Shown: positions 48,112 to 60,229, counted from the first letter of the stretch. The stretch is 64,000 nucleotides of DNA from Diphasiastrum complanatum (GCA_029204225.1 CM055101.1:29005475-29069474), one strand, 5' to 3'. The notes: generated from the sequence alone by a model not told the origin. Program-made: numbers and translations.

Positions 48112-50560
48112 CTATAGCCTACTGGCTTGTATAAATTTGCATGCTTTTTGAAATTTTTTATAATCCGTCGATTTTGTATTATGACGAATTTGGATTCTTT
48201 TGTAAAACCATTGAAAAAGTTGTAGTATATAGCTATTTTTTGTGCTAGTCCCGCCATGTTTTGTACTTTTATGAAATGCCGCTCTTGCTTGCCAATGAGA
48301 TTTTTCCATTCTTTGCGATGACCATATGCTAAGACTTCCACTATTTCTTGCAAAGAATGTCGAGTGATGTCGTAATATGTGTTGCATGTCATAAAAACAC
48401 AATCTAAATTAGTACCAAAAGTATCTAAGTTAATTGCACATATTTGTCTATGGTAGTGTAAAATCAAAATCTTACCATATAATGTGTTATATGATCAACA
48501 CCCCATGCACTCCGAATTGCATCCACAAATTCATTGGTTGTTTTCTGTATCATTTGAACATCAGTATTTGAAAATTTATCTTTTCTCAAGTATTTCACCA
48601 TGTTGTCTAACTTTTTTCAAACTTTTACTTTGTGTATATGAGTAGAACCTTCTTCTTCGAAATCATGAGTTGCTGCAATAATTTCTTTCCAAATCGTGTA
48701 TTAAAACTTAGATTGTTTGCTAGAATAATTTGATAAAAATCTTCGAGCTTTAGATCCTCCAATGCTCGGCTTGCATGGAATATTTCATGTTTTACGTGAT
48801 AACTTGTCATCTTTTTTTATTTTAACGTGGCCTTTATGTAAGCCTGCTTTGGACAACACATCCTCTAATCTGGAAATAGCTTCATTTGTAGAGGCCTCTA
48901 GTTCGGAATTCCATGCAAACAAGATGTGAAGATATATTATTTTTTCTATAATACGCACCTCCGCATGCAATGTATAGATATGAACATTTCGTAGAGGTAT
49001 CGGTAGTACAGGTTTCCAATTAGGATCTTCTCAATCTCTTGATATTCATGTACTCCTTGTCATGTCTTTTGTTGTTTTCATGCAGTACAAACAAGGGTGT
49101 TTAGAGTTGGTGCCATGAGATACATTGAACATACATTTTAATGTCTTCAGATCTCCTGCTAAATGCCATTCATTGTTGAAAGTGCCAATTCCAGAAATAT
49201 TGAGTGGAACTCCCTCCATGTGATTTTTTATGGTGGCAGGATATGATGTTCTATTAAATATCCATGAGAGAATGTTATGGTCTTCTTTTAGCACCTATAA
49301 GAGAATACAAAAACGTGATTAGCCTCATAATATTAACACAGAGAAGATTTTAGATATGAAATCCATATTCAAATGATTATCCCTATTTATTATGCCAAGG
49401 AGCTGCTATACCTGAAATGCTGCCAACCACCAGATAACATTTTTTGATTGAACACTGAAATTGAGACTTTATGAGTCCTCTGAATTTGAAAGTGCTCCAT
49501 TCATGATTGTGAGACTGTCTCTTTCCATTTTTTGTCCTTTTATAATTTCAGACTCATCTAACTTGAGAACAACTATCAACTTATTATTGACATTCTCATT
49601 TGTGATACCGTAAAAATCTATGATGAATGTTAATAACTGATTAATGTCAATAAATAAATTGTTGGAATTGTTATATGCTAGACTTTCTCCTTTCAAGCAA
49701 TACACGTCATTGATATGAGATGGATTACCAGCTATTGTCTACAAACCATGGTTTAACATGTCCCTTTTTTTTTAAAGATGAAACGGTCGTGGGATAGGAA
49801 AGTTTTTAATATTTACCTGTGCAAATGCCTCCTTTATCATCTGAAACATTTTTGCATATGCTTCCCTATTGATACTAGGAAAGTAACATGCCCCCTGAAG
49901 CAATGTAGTGTCTAATATTTTTCCAACTTCATCCATAATGCTATCAGTAACTAAAGCCTTAATCTTTTTCATTTTGTTATTATTTAACATTGATTTCATA
50001 GATTTAGAAGTCATGATAGAGCCTAGTGAGTTTCCAATTGAAATCTTATCGGCCAAATGGTCTTCAATAACCAATGCTGATCTGCATTGCAAACATAATG
50101 TTCATGAAAATGTCAGTAGAAATTAGGACACTCATAGTATTCACAACAATATATAATAAGCAAATCAACATAAAGTTGAAATGAATAAATAACAAAGTTA
50201 GTGATTATGAATAAATCAAAAAGTTCAAGCAATGTTCAGTACCAAATAAGCTATAACTTACTTGGATGCACGAATTCGTCTTTTTCTATGACCTCCTCTG
50301 GATGATAGATCACATATATCCTTGTTTACCAATTTTTTTCTCTTGTTGCTTCGGACCTTTCTGTTGAGCACATCCATATCTTTAACAAGAGACAAATATG
50401 AGATACGCATGGATTGAAATGCAATTTTTATCTCATCATTACTAGTTGTATAATGATGCAAAGAAGATTTCAACCTTTGGATCTCCTCTCCTCTTCTTGC
50501 TTGCTCTGGGGACATTGGTCCTTCGACAAATGCATGCCTGAATCCATTGGTGAGTGAGCT
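48112..50560 (-). pseudogene. Cluster gene D: putative DDE-type transposase, multi-exon, 5' truncated
   Basis: Exon 1 (50,515-50,260) MSPEQARRGEEIQRLKSSLH ends before gtaagt. Exon 2 (from 50,076 after tgcaatgcag) has LLQGACYFPSINREAYAKMF and ends before gtaaat. Exon 3 (from about 49,740) has KLIVVLKLDESEIIKGQK. Exon 4 (from about 49,294) has WHLAGDLKTLKCMF, SKHPCLYCMKTTKD, RNVHIYTLHAEVRIIEKII and KPSIGGSKARRFLSN in another phase. The last exon has SQRMEKSHWQARAAFHKSTK and LQLFQWFYKR, ending 48,112. Candidate catalytic residues: Asp 49,557, Asp 49,152, Glu 48,305, with CX2C after the second. It reminds me of large uncharacterised GDxK...CxxC...QGMEKSH proteins in animals and other eukaryotes; this is from memory. 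Stops interrupt it. Confidence 0.55.
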
Positions 50561-50599
50561 AATTTACAATTCATCAAATTCTATCTGATAAGAATATTG

Positions 50600-51995
50600 T
50601 GAAGATACCTTTGTTGAGTGATGTAAATCAGTCGATTTGCTCTGTCTCTGTGGATTTGAATTCCTTGTTGCTGAAGAGCAATGTATCATCAACGTACAAG
50701 GTGATGATAATGAAGGATTGCTGCATTGACCTTGAATAAATGTTGCAATCAGTAGTGCTTGGGTTGAATCCTTGTTCAATGAGAAATGTATTGATCCTCT
50801 GAAACCAAGCTCTGGCAGACTGTTTCAAGCCGTACAGTGCTTTGTGGAGTTTACAGACATGATTCTTCATGCCTTCTAGAATGTACCCTTTGGGCTGGAT
50901 CATGTAGATATCTTCTTGTATGACTCCGTTCAGATAGGCTGTTTGTACATCAAGTTGATGTACTTCGAGGTCGACAAATGTAGCATAAGACAAGATCATT
51001 CGGATCGTCGAATGTTTGACGACTGGAGTAAAAGTCTCACTATAGTCGACATTCGGGATTTGGGTGAATCCTCGTACTACTAGTCTAGCCTTCCTTCGAT
51101 CAATAAAGATCCATTTGCAATCAATAATATTGCAGCCAATAGGAGCTTCGACTAATAACCATGTCTGATTCTTGGTCAGAGAGGAATACTCTCTATCCAT
51201 GGCTTCTCTCTAGAGATCAGAGTTTGGTTGGCTAAGTGCCTCTTCGATTGTCGTCGGTTCCTGCATTAAGAGACATGCAGAGTCGGGAGTATACCTTGTG
51301 GGCTGTGTGCGCACTTGACTTGATTGTCTGGGAGGATTCGACTGATGGACCGCTCCTGAGACTTATTTCTGGGTAGCAGCAACATCTTCGTCTGATTCGG
51401 TGTCTCGAAGTGGGTCGACAATAGACACGCCTAAGCCAGAAGCCATTGTTGTGTCAATGGCAGGAGATGTAGGATCTTCTTGAGCAATATCCTTGTCTTT
51501 GAGGTCAACAAACTGATCCTCGATAAAGACTGTATCCAGGCTATACAAGATTTGTTGGGTATCAGGATCGTACAAATTGTAGGTGTTATCAAATGAAGTA
51601 TATCCGATCAGGATGGTCTTGAGACCTTCGAAGTCGAATTTCTTCCTTGTGTCTTTTGGGATCTGCGTGTAGGCAATGCACCCGAACACTCTTAGGTTCT
51701 TCAAAGAAGGCTTAGAGCCTGTCCACAACTCGTGGGGTGTCTTGTCTGAGAGGGCCTTGGTCGAACATATGTTCTGGAGGTAAGCTGCAGTGGAGACAGC
51801 TTCAACCCAGAATCTCTTGGGCAAAGATGCATGCAATAGCATACACTTAGCAGATTCGACCAGAGTACGGTTCTTCCTCTTAGCTAAGCCATTAGACTGA
51901 GGACCATAAGGAGTGATGAATTGCTGCTCAATGACTTGGCTTTGGCAGTACTCCTTAAACTCGACAAAGATATATTCTCCACTGTTGTCTGACCT
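50600..51995 (-). pseudogene. Reverse copia integrase C-terminus and reverse transcriptase
   Basis: From 51,995 downward: ALRSDNSGEYIFVEFKEYC; then MLLHASLPKRFWVEAVSTAA, SLKNLRVFGCIAYTQIPKDT (51,842-51,363); then an RT ORF (51,200-50,628) with WLLVEAPIGCNIIDCKWIF, FTQIPNVDYSETFTPVVKHS, QLDVQTAYLNG, LYGLKQSARAWF and LYVDDTLLFS. Catalytic Asp residues of RT are present. RNase H, protease and the start of integrase are missing: the right side is joined to cluster copy 2, the left side of the protein to cluster copy 3. Confidence 0.85.
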
Positions 51996-52007
51996 TAGGG
52001 CCTTGAG

Positions 52008-53889
52008 TGTCTGCCGTGACAGCCATGCAGGCTTTGCAAGGTGCTGTAGAATATTTTCTGTCCCAGTTTTTTGAGGATACTTGTCTTTTGGCAGTGCATG
52101 GTAAGCGTGTCACTGTCATGCTAAAGGATTTCGTCATTCTCAAAAGGCTTCGGGATAGATATTCTGGTCTGCATGTAGATAATGCCAACACCTCCAGAAA
52201 CCTGCCTCAGGATAGAACTGACGTGATTACTACCTCTAGGAGGAAGAGAAAGTAGGTTGTCCCCAAGAAGGCTGGATCTCGAAGGCCAACTGCTTCCCTT
52301 CCTCCTAGACATATCCCTACCAAAAGACCCCGTGTCATCCTGAACTCTGAGTCAGCTGCTGGAGAATCAAAATCATATCGAGAATCTTCACCCAGTCCTC
52401 CTCTTGTTATTCGTCCAGCTCCTCAATAGGTTTCATCACCAAAATTGTTGATTACCCAAGAGGAGCTAGACAAAATAACAGAGAAATCTGTAAATGTTGT
52501 TTCCCCTTCTCTTTCTACCCCTACTGTACATAATCTTTTTCTGAGAATTCCATACAATCTAGCCCAAGTTTTTTTTGATTTTGACCATTATAATCAATGC
52601 GAGGCCTACCTAGCTAGCAAAATTGATCTTCTCGACAACTTTTTTGATTTTTCTCTTCCAGATACACATAGAAGCTTTAGATTACGTCCTAAATTTTGTG
52701 TCAAGCTTAAAGATAAGACCTCAAAAATTTCAGATGCAATAGTAGAGGCCGGTGTTTCATTTTTGCATAATAGTATTAGTTTCGATTCCCATGGTACAGT
52801 TTTTGTAGTTAATCCATTTTTCATGGGAGCGATAAAGGCAAAAGAAGCCAATTTTGAGAAGACTGTCTATTTTATCGAGTGCAGTCCTATGGCAAAATTC
52901 TATTTGATTCCATATGAAAATAATTAAGAATTGCTCTTTTGTTTTTGTTGCTTTATTCTGGATTGTTGCATGTCTCATTGCGTTAATAAGAATGGAATTT
53001 TTTCATAAATATGCATTTATCAATATTTGTATCTTGGTTGTTGCAGTCGGCATTGGAGCCTAAACATTTTTTTTGTAAAGATAAATAAGAAGGGAGTATC
53101 AAATTTTCTATGTGTAAAATTAAACTTAGCTGCAAATACACATAGAGAATTTGATTCTCTACTTCATGATGTCGTTTGGGAAATACCGACAACGGCAACT
53201 TCAATTGGAGATATAACCATCAAATCTCTGAAGGTATATTCAATTTATCTCTGATATGCATGTATTTCTTTCCTTAAATCGAATGTATCGTGATAGCATA
53301 AATAAAATTTCTATCATAATATTACTAATTTCTGTTCTCTATATGCAGTGTGTACAGCAGAATGACGCTTTTAGTTGTGCATAGTTCGTCCTGTACAATA
53401 CAAAGCTATTTTTTGAATGGTATAATTTACAAACAGATGTAGATATTGAAAAGTAATATTCTATTGATTTGTAGTTCATTTCATTCTGATTCATATTTTA
53501 TTACTATCATTGTTTGTAATTTGCTGATACTCGTGTTTTGTGATGACAGTTCACTCTTGAGCCGTATACTCCTGATGATGTATATAGATTTCGGCAAGAG
53601 TTGATCAGAGCCTTTGCCCAGTACGATGTAAGCGTTGCACCTGCAATCAAGGGCCCTGTCTTAGCAGCCTTTCAGGTTGTTCAGGATGCAGATCTTATTT
53701 TATATGATAAAAAAGGAATAAAAGTCCTTCCTAATATAGAAGAAGGCAATTTTGTAGCAAATATTCCTCTTGTCTTAAAAGGCATTGAGGCCCCTTCCCG
53801 AAACAGAGGAGGGGGAGATTATAGAAGGAGCTGTTGTTTTATCAGTTTCTAATACTGATATCGAAAATATAGAAAAATTGATTGAATAG
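52008..53889 (+). pseudogene. Cluster gene B, copy 3: H3 fold (from helix 2) plus C48 protease
   Basis: Begins abruptly inside H3 helix 2: AVTAMQALQGAVEYFLSQFF, EDTCLLAVHGKRVTVMLKD, RLRDRYSGLH, then SRRKRK and a stop where copy 2 has Gln. The same frame continues through the Ser/Pro linker into the open 160-codon ORF 52,445-52,927 with QVFFDFDHYNQ, KDKTSKISDAIVEAGVSFLH, NPFFMGAIKAKEANF and MAKFYLIPYE. Next exons: SRHWSLNIFFVKINKK (His 53,051), EFDSLL (Asp 53,153), then VQQNDAFSCA (Cys 53,376) with a TAG where Trp is expected, FVLYNTKLFFEWY, and VYRFRQELIRAFAQYD to 53,889. Upstream H3 tail replaced by copia sequence at 52,008. Confidence 0.85.
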
Positions 53890-54087
53890 AGATCTATTTG
53901 TAAATAGAGAGACATAAAAAAAAAGATAGAATCATTTTACTTGTAAACAACCTGTTTATGGGTTTTTTTATTGATATCACAATAGATTCTTACAATCAGC
54001 TTGTGTCCATAGTCTAATAATGGAATGCAATTTTTCTATAATGATAAAAAGATATGATGATTGGCATGTATTTGCTGATAGTGAATC

Positions 54088-55435
54088 TCAATGTTCTTCC
54101 ATAAGTTGGATTGTTTCGCCAATATCTCTGCATTTGATGTTGATCTCATGTCTTTTACGTACCTGCATAAAACTAATACAAAGCTAGTTAGAACTAGTAC
54201 ATAAATTGTATTAGAAAGTTTTGATTGAAACTATTCATAAAAGATCGAGTGTTTACAGTTACTTACGAGTTTACCATTGAAAATGAATCAGAAGTCCGAA
54301 AGTACATCATCTTGTAGGAGCAATAGTTCTCGCCGGATGCAGTTTAGAATCCAATCTTCTTCCACCTCAACACATGTCAAAACGGCATCATTGTATATAA
54401 TCTCAATATTTTTTCGTTTCGAATGTCCACTGGCTTCCAAGTCTTGATCGAGTGGCACCCATTTGCCTTTATTTATTTTTCCATCTTTGACAATGGAAGC
54501 ATAAGCTTAACATTTGTTTTTCAATTTGATAACGGAAGCACATGGAAGACATTTTAATTCTACATTCTATTTCTCCATCTGATCTTTTGTCCCAGCCTTC
54601 ATCCATAAGTTCAGATAATAAACTATTCGATAAATTTTTGCATACAAACATCATTGGAGTTTTGTGAACATTGACACTTGAAAAGAAATCCACAAATATA
54701 TTCAAGGAAATAAACCAACTCAATCTGACTGTTCTTGACCCCGTGCTCATTTTTAATGGATTTTTTACATCATTATATATCTTGCAACGAAATGATTCCG
54801 AAACTGTAGCAGCTTGTGCAATCCATTCATCACTTTCAAAATTAGGTAATGCAATTGGTACTATTTGTCGAAAATTTTCTTTTGTATCAGGAGTGTACAT
54901 TGATTCATAAAAAAAGACTCCACTAGTAGCTAGATTTTTTGCAGTTCTACCTCAATATTGTAGCTGTCCAATATCAGTGTGAATAACATCTAAGACACCT
55001 GCTAAAGATCCACTCGGCTCCCATTCATTTATGTTGGATGGATATAAATCTGCAAGAGAAAAATGATCATATTGGCAAGTTTACTATTAGATATTTATGA
55101 ATGACAAAAATCAAAGTATCAAAAATATCAATACTCACAGTTGCTTTTTTTGTGATCCTGACGGTTCAATCCTTGGACATTTATCTCTGAACGCATATAT
55201 AGATGTTGGACTAGAATTTAAAAAATAGATTTTCTTCCAAAATTTTGGCCTTCCAATAAGATCGAAATGATAGTTTTGACCTTTTCTTTTTTCGAAATGC
55301 TCCTCTTGATGATGGATGCATCAAAACCCAAGAGTTGTTTGAATATTTTCTTGGCACCCATAATCCATTATCATCTGTCTCGTTGAATAGAACCATAGAG
55401 TCGATTGAGGAGCACGGCTTCCTTGATGACACCAT
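54088..55435 (-). pseudogene. Cluster gene A, copy 3
   Basis: Minus-strand start MVSSRKPCSSIDSMVLFNET (55,435). Exon 1: YSNNSWVLMHPSSRGAFRKK, RSYWKAKI. Main ORF 54,900-54,469 keeps SDEWIAQAATVSESFRCKIY, FVDFFSSVNVHKTPMMFVCK, DGEIECRIKMSSMCFRYQIE and KQMLSLCFHCQRWK. 3' part: VEVEEDW and FNGKLV with base changes, last exon ending 54,088 (RKRHEINIKC...LMEEH). Codons that are stops in copy 2 (TGA, TAA) are CGA, TGG and CAA here, while this copy has its own stop after QLQY. Convergent with gene B copy 3. Copy 3 ends at about 55,510, where copia gag resumes. Confidence 0.65.
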
Positions 55436-55510
55436 TTGTAATTTGCATGCAAAAATCTGAAACAATGAACTATGAATCTGAAAATTTGCGTAGACAAAAA
55501 GCCATGAGCC

Positions 55511-56074
55511 TTCATGTGTCTTCCTGCAACAACATAGTAATGACTCTCGAAATGGTCAATTCTAGATGTGTCGTGATGATCATCACCCAGCTATCGTAAG
55601 AACTTGGCAAGCTTGTAAGCAATTGCATCACTGCGTCTTGATCGTCTATGAGAGATCCGAAAGTGGCCGTTTGTCTTAGCAGGTTCTTGAATTGATTAAT
55701 GTGATTCTGCAGAGAATCACCATTCGTCATTTTGAGGGAGTAGAATTTCTTCCTAAGATGTAGCTTGGAAGCTATATCTCGCACTTGTATAGTGTGCTCA
55801 AGATGTCCCAAACTTGTTTCGTTGTCTGAGCGTCGGATACATGGCCGATCTGGATATCCGTGATGTTGAGGATGATCAGCGCAACAACTTTTCCATCATT
55901 CAACTTCCATTTGGCAATTGCCGCATCGTTCGCTTTGGGTTTCCCTTCTGCACCTGTAACAACGTCATACAATTCTTTTGCCATTAGTACAGTTTTCATC
56001 TTAAATTTCCACAGATGGTAATTGGCTCCATCAAGCTTGTCCATGATAGGACTAACTTTCCCTTGAGAATCCAT
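55511..56074 (-). pseudogene. Reverse copia gag, N-terminal part
   Basis: Minus-strand start MDSQGKVSPIMDKLDGANYH (56,074), typical of copia gag (LxGxNYxxWKxKM, here NYHLWKFKMKTVLMAKELYD). Then QVWDILSTLYK, ASKLHLRKKFYSLKMTNGDS after a frame change near 55,770, and MLLQEDT, where cluster copy 3 interrupts it. Zinc knuckle missing. Confidence 0.85.
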
Positions 56075-56212
56075 GTGGAAGAATTAGATTAAGTGATAGG
56101 AGAAACTACCAGTGACTTAAGTATGAAAATCTGATATTTACAGAACAAGAAAAATAGTTACTTTATCGGCTAGTGGAGTCTTGCACTGTGGAAGCCTATC
56201 AAGCTATGAAAA

Positions 56213-56230
56213 TGACTCTGATACCATGTT
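56213..56230 (-). other. Primer-binding site of the reverse copia
   Basis: The minus strand reads CAACATGGTATCAGAGTC, tRNA-Met type, about 140 bp before the gag start at 56,074. The LTR 3' end (...ctccaaca) is therefore at about 56,228, and the 5' LTR extends to about 56,490 (possible end gcaca near 56,493), but its far edge is uncertain. Confidence 0.75.
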
Positions 56231-56488
56231 GGAGAGAGAGGGGAAGAATAAATGACGAACTAAAGTACACTAACAGATCATAGCTAGGATAGATATGATA
56301 GGCCAATTTTCGGCGGTGTTAATACCACTAAAAGTTGCATTTAAACACTTCCTTCGTACGGAAAAAAAATTGATGGGACTGTAGCAATTGATACGTGTCC
56401 ATTTCTGATAAGTGCCCATAAAATCAGTTAGCAAATGAGAGTAGAGGCGTAACTTAAAACCATGGATTAACCAATTCAGAATCATCTT

Positions 56489-59170
56489 TTGCACAAGAGC
56501 TTTTGTATGTTGAGCTGCGACGATTTGAAGTTAACACTCATCGCAGTGATGGCAGCTATCAGCAAAGGCTCTATGTTTATTAAACGCATGGAGGTCAAGG
56601 GTGCGGTGATCACCGACTATTTGAAACAATTGCGATTAGATCATCTGCAACAGTTCAATCCGAATAAAATCGTAGAGGATGTGGCTATAGAATTTTTGAC
56701 CAATATCAAGAAGGAATCAGTGGAGGAAGGGTTCACACAAGTGCACAATGTCAATATTTCAATCACAGAGTAGATGTTTGCGGACACCATCGGATTGCCT
56801 ATGGATGGTGATATGATGAACATACCTTTAGTGCAGATGGTGAAGTTCTTTTATGCAGACGCCTTCAATAAAGAACAAGGGTACAAGCTGAGCCTCTGTC
56901 AACCAACGTCCTTAGGTGCTTTGGGGAGATGGTCCAACCAAATGATCTTTGGACGACACACCAATCAATACATATCGATGAAAAAGTTTGCATTGATCCA
57001 AGCCGCTTTGAAGGGGACACCAAACACTTGGGGCACAATTGCATATAAGCAGTTCAAGAAGTGCTTGGATGGTGTTAGGAAGTACAGTGAATGGGGAGCA
57101 CGTTTCACAAGGATATGCGAGGCATTTGGAGTATTGTCTAATCAGGAGGTGGGTTCGTTGCAAACTAGTTTGATGCCAGCAACGACAGTCAGTAGTATTG
57201 TCTCATTACCAAAACCACAAGGGTATGAGGCGGAGGTTCAGTAGGACTCCTATAGTCCTCAACAACACTAGGGGGCGACGCAGACTGACGAAGGAACAGG
57301 AGATTCAGACTCCATTCCGGCAGTGCAATATGTTGATGGGCTGTACATTAATGTTGATCATGCAGTGGACAATACCCTACAGATGCAAAATGATACGGTC
57401 CAGAAGGACAATGTGGTAGCTACACACGGTTCATATCGAGACGAGGAGCAAATCTGGAAATTCTTGAGGATTGCTGTAGATGCAAGCTTGAAGAACTGGA
57501 CAACAATGATCTTGCACACCCGAGTCACAGAGAAATTGGAGCAGTTCATAGAAGAGCAGGGACTATTACAAGAAGAAAATCTACAATTGGAGAAGGAGCT
57601 GGTAGAAAAGCATGGCTTTTCACCTTTCGCTCACCAATGCAGAGATTGGTTATGCCATCAGGAGGCCATAACTACGCAGGCTAACCTGCAACAGCTGATG
57701 GCGGATGTACAACAGTTGCGGAAACAAACATTCGACTTACAAGGGAAGCTGCAAGCCAACGAGGCTGTATGTGTGAAGTTAAATGAGGAAGTGAAAGGAT
57801 ACATTGCTGAAGTTGCACGTTTAAATATAGAGCTTCAAGCCAGACAACAATCTGAGCAGACGGTTTGTAGACCACCACAAATTAGTCAAGAGGGGTCTAA
57901 AAAAGCAATAGGACAGTGTATGGGATGGATAGCACATCCGTAAGCAGTTCAAGCACAAACAAACCTGCAGCAAGTCATGCTTGACAATAAAAATTTAAAA
58001 CATTAATTGTTTGATTTGCAGAGTACGCTGCGAGATGAGGAGGCCCAACATCAGAAGTTGCAAGAAGAAGTCAAATAGCTGTGAGCGGAAATGGTGAGAT
58101 TGAAATATCAATTAAACAGTCGAGAGGAGTTTTTGCTAATGCCCACGGGTCAACAACACGATAGCCAAGTTATGGAAGACCAATCTTTGGTTGCGCTGCC
58201 ATGTAAATCATGAGCAAAGTGACCTACAACAATGTTGGGCAGGGAGATAAAAAATTTGTACAACGTTTTGTAACCATGGATATTCCTACGCAACATAGAG
58301 CATGCTTGGAACATTGATTATGTGTTCTTACCAGGGCTAAGGGACATAACCAATGAGGAATGGGAAGAGCCATGGCGCTTGGGTGAATTGTATGACTTTT
58401 GGCTGGCATCTGATTTGAAGGCACAAGCAGTGTTGTCATGGGCATTTTTATAGGGCAAAATGAAGGTGAACAATCTTGACGGAATTGAAATCCTAAGAAG
58501 TAGTTCTATGCTGATTGCGGCAGAGTATGTGTATGAAAATGAGCGAGGTTTCAAGCTACATAACGATGTCCATTACAGTATGATTTAATGATAGAGTAAG
58601 TTCCAACCTTGGCTAGCTGGGGCATGCCGGGATTTTGACGCTTTATACGCAGCGATAGCACAATATGTGGATGATTTATATCCACTATTATGGAGGATAT
58701 ATTTTCATTGAGAGGAGGATTTTTAGCAACGAGTACAGCAAATTGAAGGCTGCTCAAAAACATAAAGGACAACAAGGGAACTGAACGAACCGTAATGTAC
58801 GAGACCTTATAGTTTCGCAATTTTATAGCGATTGCGATGAAGTAGACACGAGCTATTTTTGAAGAAAACTTACACGCCTCTCACCACTGAATGGCTGAAC
58901 AAATTGATGCTAACACAACAAACATCCCGATCAGTATCAGGCATCATAGATGACAATCAGAATCGTTTAGTCAAGCTATTGCGGTATGGATTGGCCACCC
59001 CCCTACCAGAACCCAGGGATTGGCCATCACCAACTCCGACGATGAGATACAAACCGATTGTGATCGATTCATAGAGCAGAGGTGAATATGTGACTCATTG
59101 TTCGGGAATGAATACATCTAGTGAAAGCGAGAGTGAACACGATAGCAAGGACATCAAGAAGATGAAGTGA
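56489..59170 (+). pseudogene. Long decayed single-frame ORF, unknown protein with coiled coils
   Basis: A likely start is MAAISKGSMFIKRMEVKGAV (about 56,549). The same frame continues for about 1.45 kb (to 57,943) broken only by stops (for example TAG at 56,771 and 57,242) and can be followed further. An N-terminal globular part has MVKFFYADAFNKEQGYKLSL and MKKFALIQAALKGTPNTWGT. Residues from 57,480 to 58,120 are heptad-like and Gln/Glu/Leu-rich (EKLEQFIEEQGLLQEENLQL). A later part has DYVFLPGLRDITNEEWEEPW and YDFWLASDLKAQAVLSWAFL. Introns are not needed. A frame change is likely near 58,700. Could be an element-encoded structural protein; family not recognised. Confidence 0.5.
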
Positions 59171-60225
59171 CAAAAGAAGACTAACAAATGAACTTGGTGG
59201 AACTCGTTCTTTTCCACCAGGGGATATGTGTTAGACCTATTGTGGCTATTGGAATACACATTATAACCATGAGTTTAATCCAAATGTAAGAAAGGCTAAT
59301 TACTTATGTATGTGTGGTTTTATTGTACGATGGAAATGCATTCACATGGTTAGATAAATAGGTTAGGACAAGTCGCTTTTAGAGTAATTGATGTTACGAA
59401 GTGAAGTTGTTAGGTAATTTGACATTTAGTCATATTCGGAAAGAAGTAGAAAAGCCCGTAAGTGACCCCAAGGTCATCAATTGTGGTTTCCATGGAATCT
59501 TTATGAGAAGTTGAACCGACCCCTAGTAGTCATTATGAAGGATTGCGATATTGGACTGCGGTATTCTCACAGTTGTATAAATATGACATTTGGAGTTGGT
59601 TTAGAGTCTTTTGGATTTTACATTGTTAAGACAGTTGTATGTTAAAAAAACGAAGGGTGAGAGCCAAGTGTTTTAAATGTTCAGTGATTCAGATTCTATA
59701 TTGTACTGTAGGCAGCAAGAAGTGATTTCCTTGCCTAATACCTCTTAAGCAATAGCAATGTTGACTCTGGTTGTCGTCCAGTCTGTAACCTTATGCATTT
59801 GGCACTGTATCATGGAATGCAATTGATAAAATGGTTTTATGCATTAGCAAGGATTCTTGTAACTGATGTTGGAATGTTACATAATATGTGGATTTGGCAA
59901 AGTAGTTTAATTCTTTGCATGAATATTATTGTAATTATTGTATGGATAGTAGTTTATTATAATTCCTCTTTGTTAAGTTGTGGTAAGGTTGTAGGAGATA
60001 TGTGGAGTGCAATTGGGTTCAATAGTTCAATAGTACACTGTGAAGGTTGTATTAGGACTGGATATGTGGTATCAAGTTTACAATCGATTCAATGGCAATT
60101 AAGTGTAGAAGAAAATCACAGTAATTTAGGGGGTTCCGTTGTCATAGTTAGAACCAGGTGTGTAAGGGAGATAAAACACCCCCCTAGCGCTTTTTTCCCT
60201 TGAATGAGAAATTGGATTTCTCTTC
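59171..60225. other. No gene supported
   Basis: Contains one 136-codon ORF (59,793-60,203) with hydrophobic segments, no family match, in AT-rich sequence. It may be 3' flank or an LTR-like part of the element holding the coiled-coil ORF; ttggcactgtatcatgg near 59,800 is not a good primer site. Confidence 0.4.
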
Positions 60226-60229
60226 ACCG

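Larger units (their letters stand above)
41321..50580. mobile_element. Gene cluster copy 2 (genes A, B, C, D), candidate novel DNA element
   Basis: Fullest copy, about 9.2 kb. Left edge TTCTACGTAACATAGAA lies directly against copia gag. Gene order A(+), B(-), C(+), D(-): A/B converge, B/C diverge, C/D converge. Gene D is cut at its 5' end near 50,560, where reverse copia RT sequence begins, so the right terminus is missing and no inverted terminal repeat or target duplication can be shown. All four genes contain stops. Copies 2 and 3 are very similar; copy 1 is more diverged. Confidence 0.6.
52008..55510. mobile_element. Gene cluster copy 3 (B and A only), inverted relative to copies 1 and 2
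   Basis: Nearly identical to the B-A part of copy 2 but in reverse order on the plus strand. It lacks both outer ends: the left border is inside H3 helix 2, the right border in the leader of A (agccatgag|ccttcatgtg). Both borders are joined to reverse copia of one family (integrase left, gag right), with the copia protease region missing between them. Confidence 0.6.

Noticed and set aside
59793-60203. 136-codon ORF with hydrophobic segments as a membrane protein
   Set aside because: AT-rich sequence easily gives hydrophobic codons; no conserved motif and no coding context.
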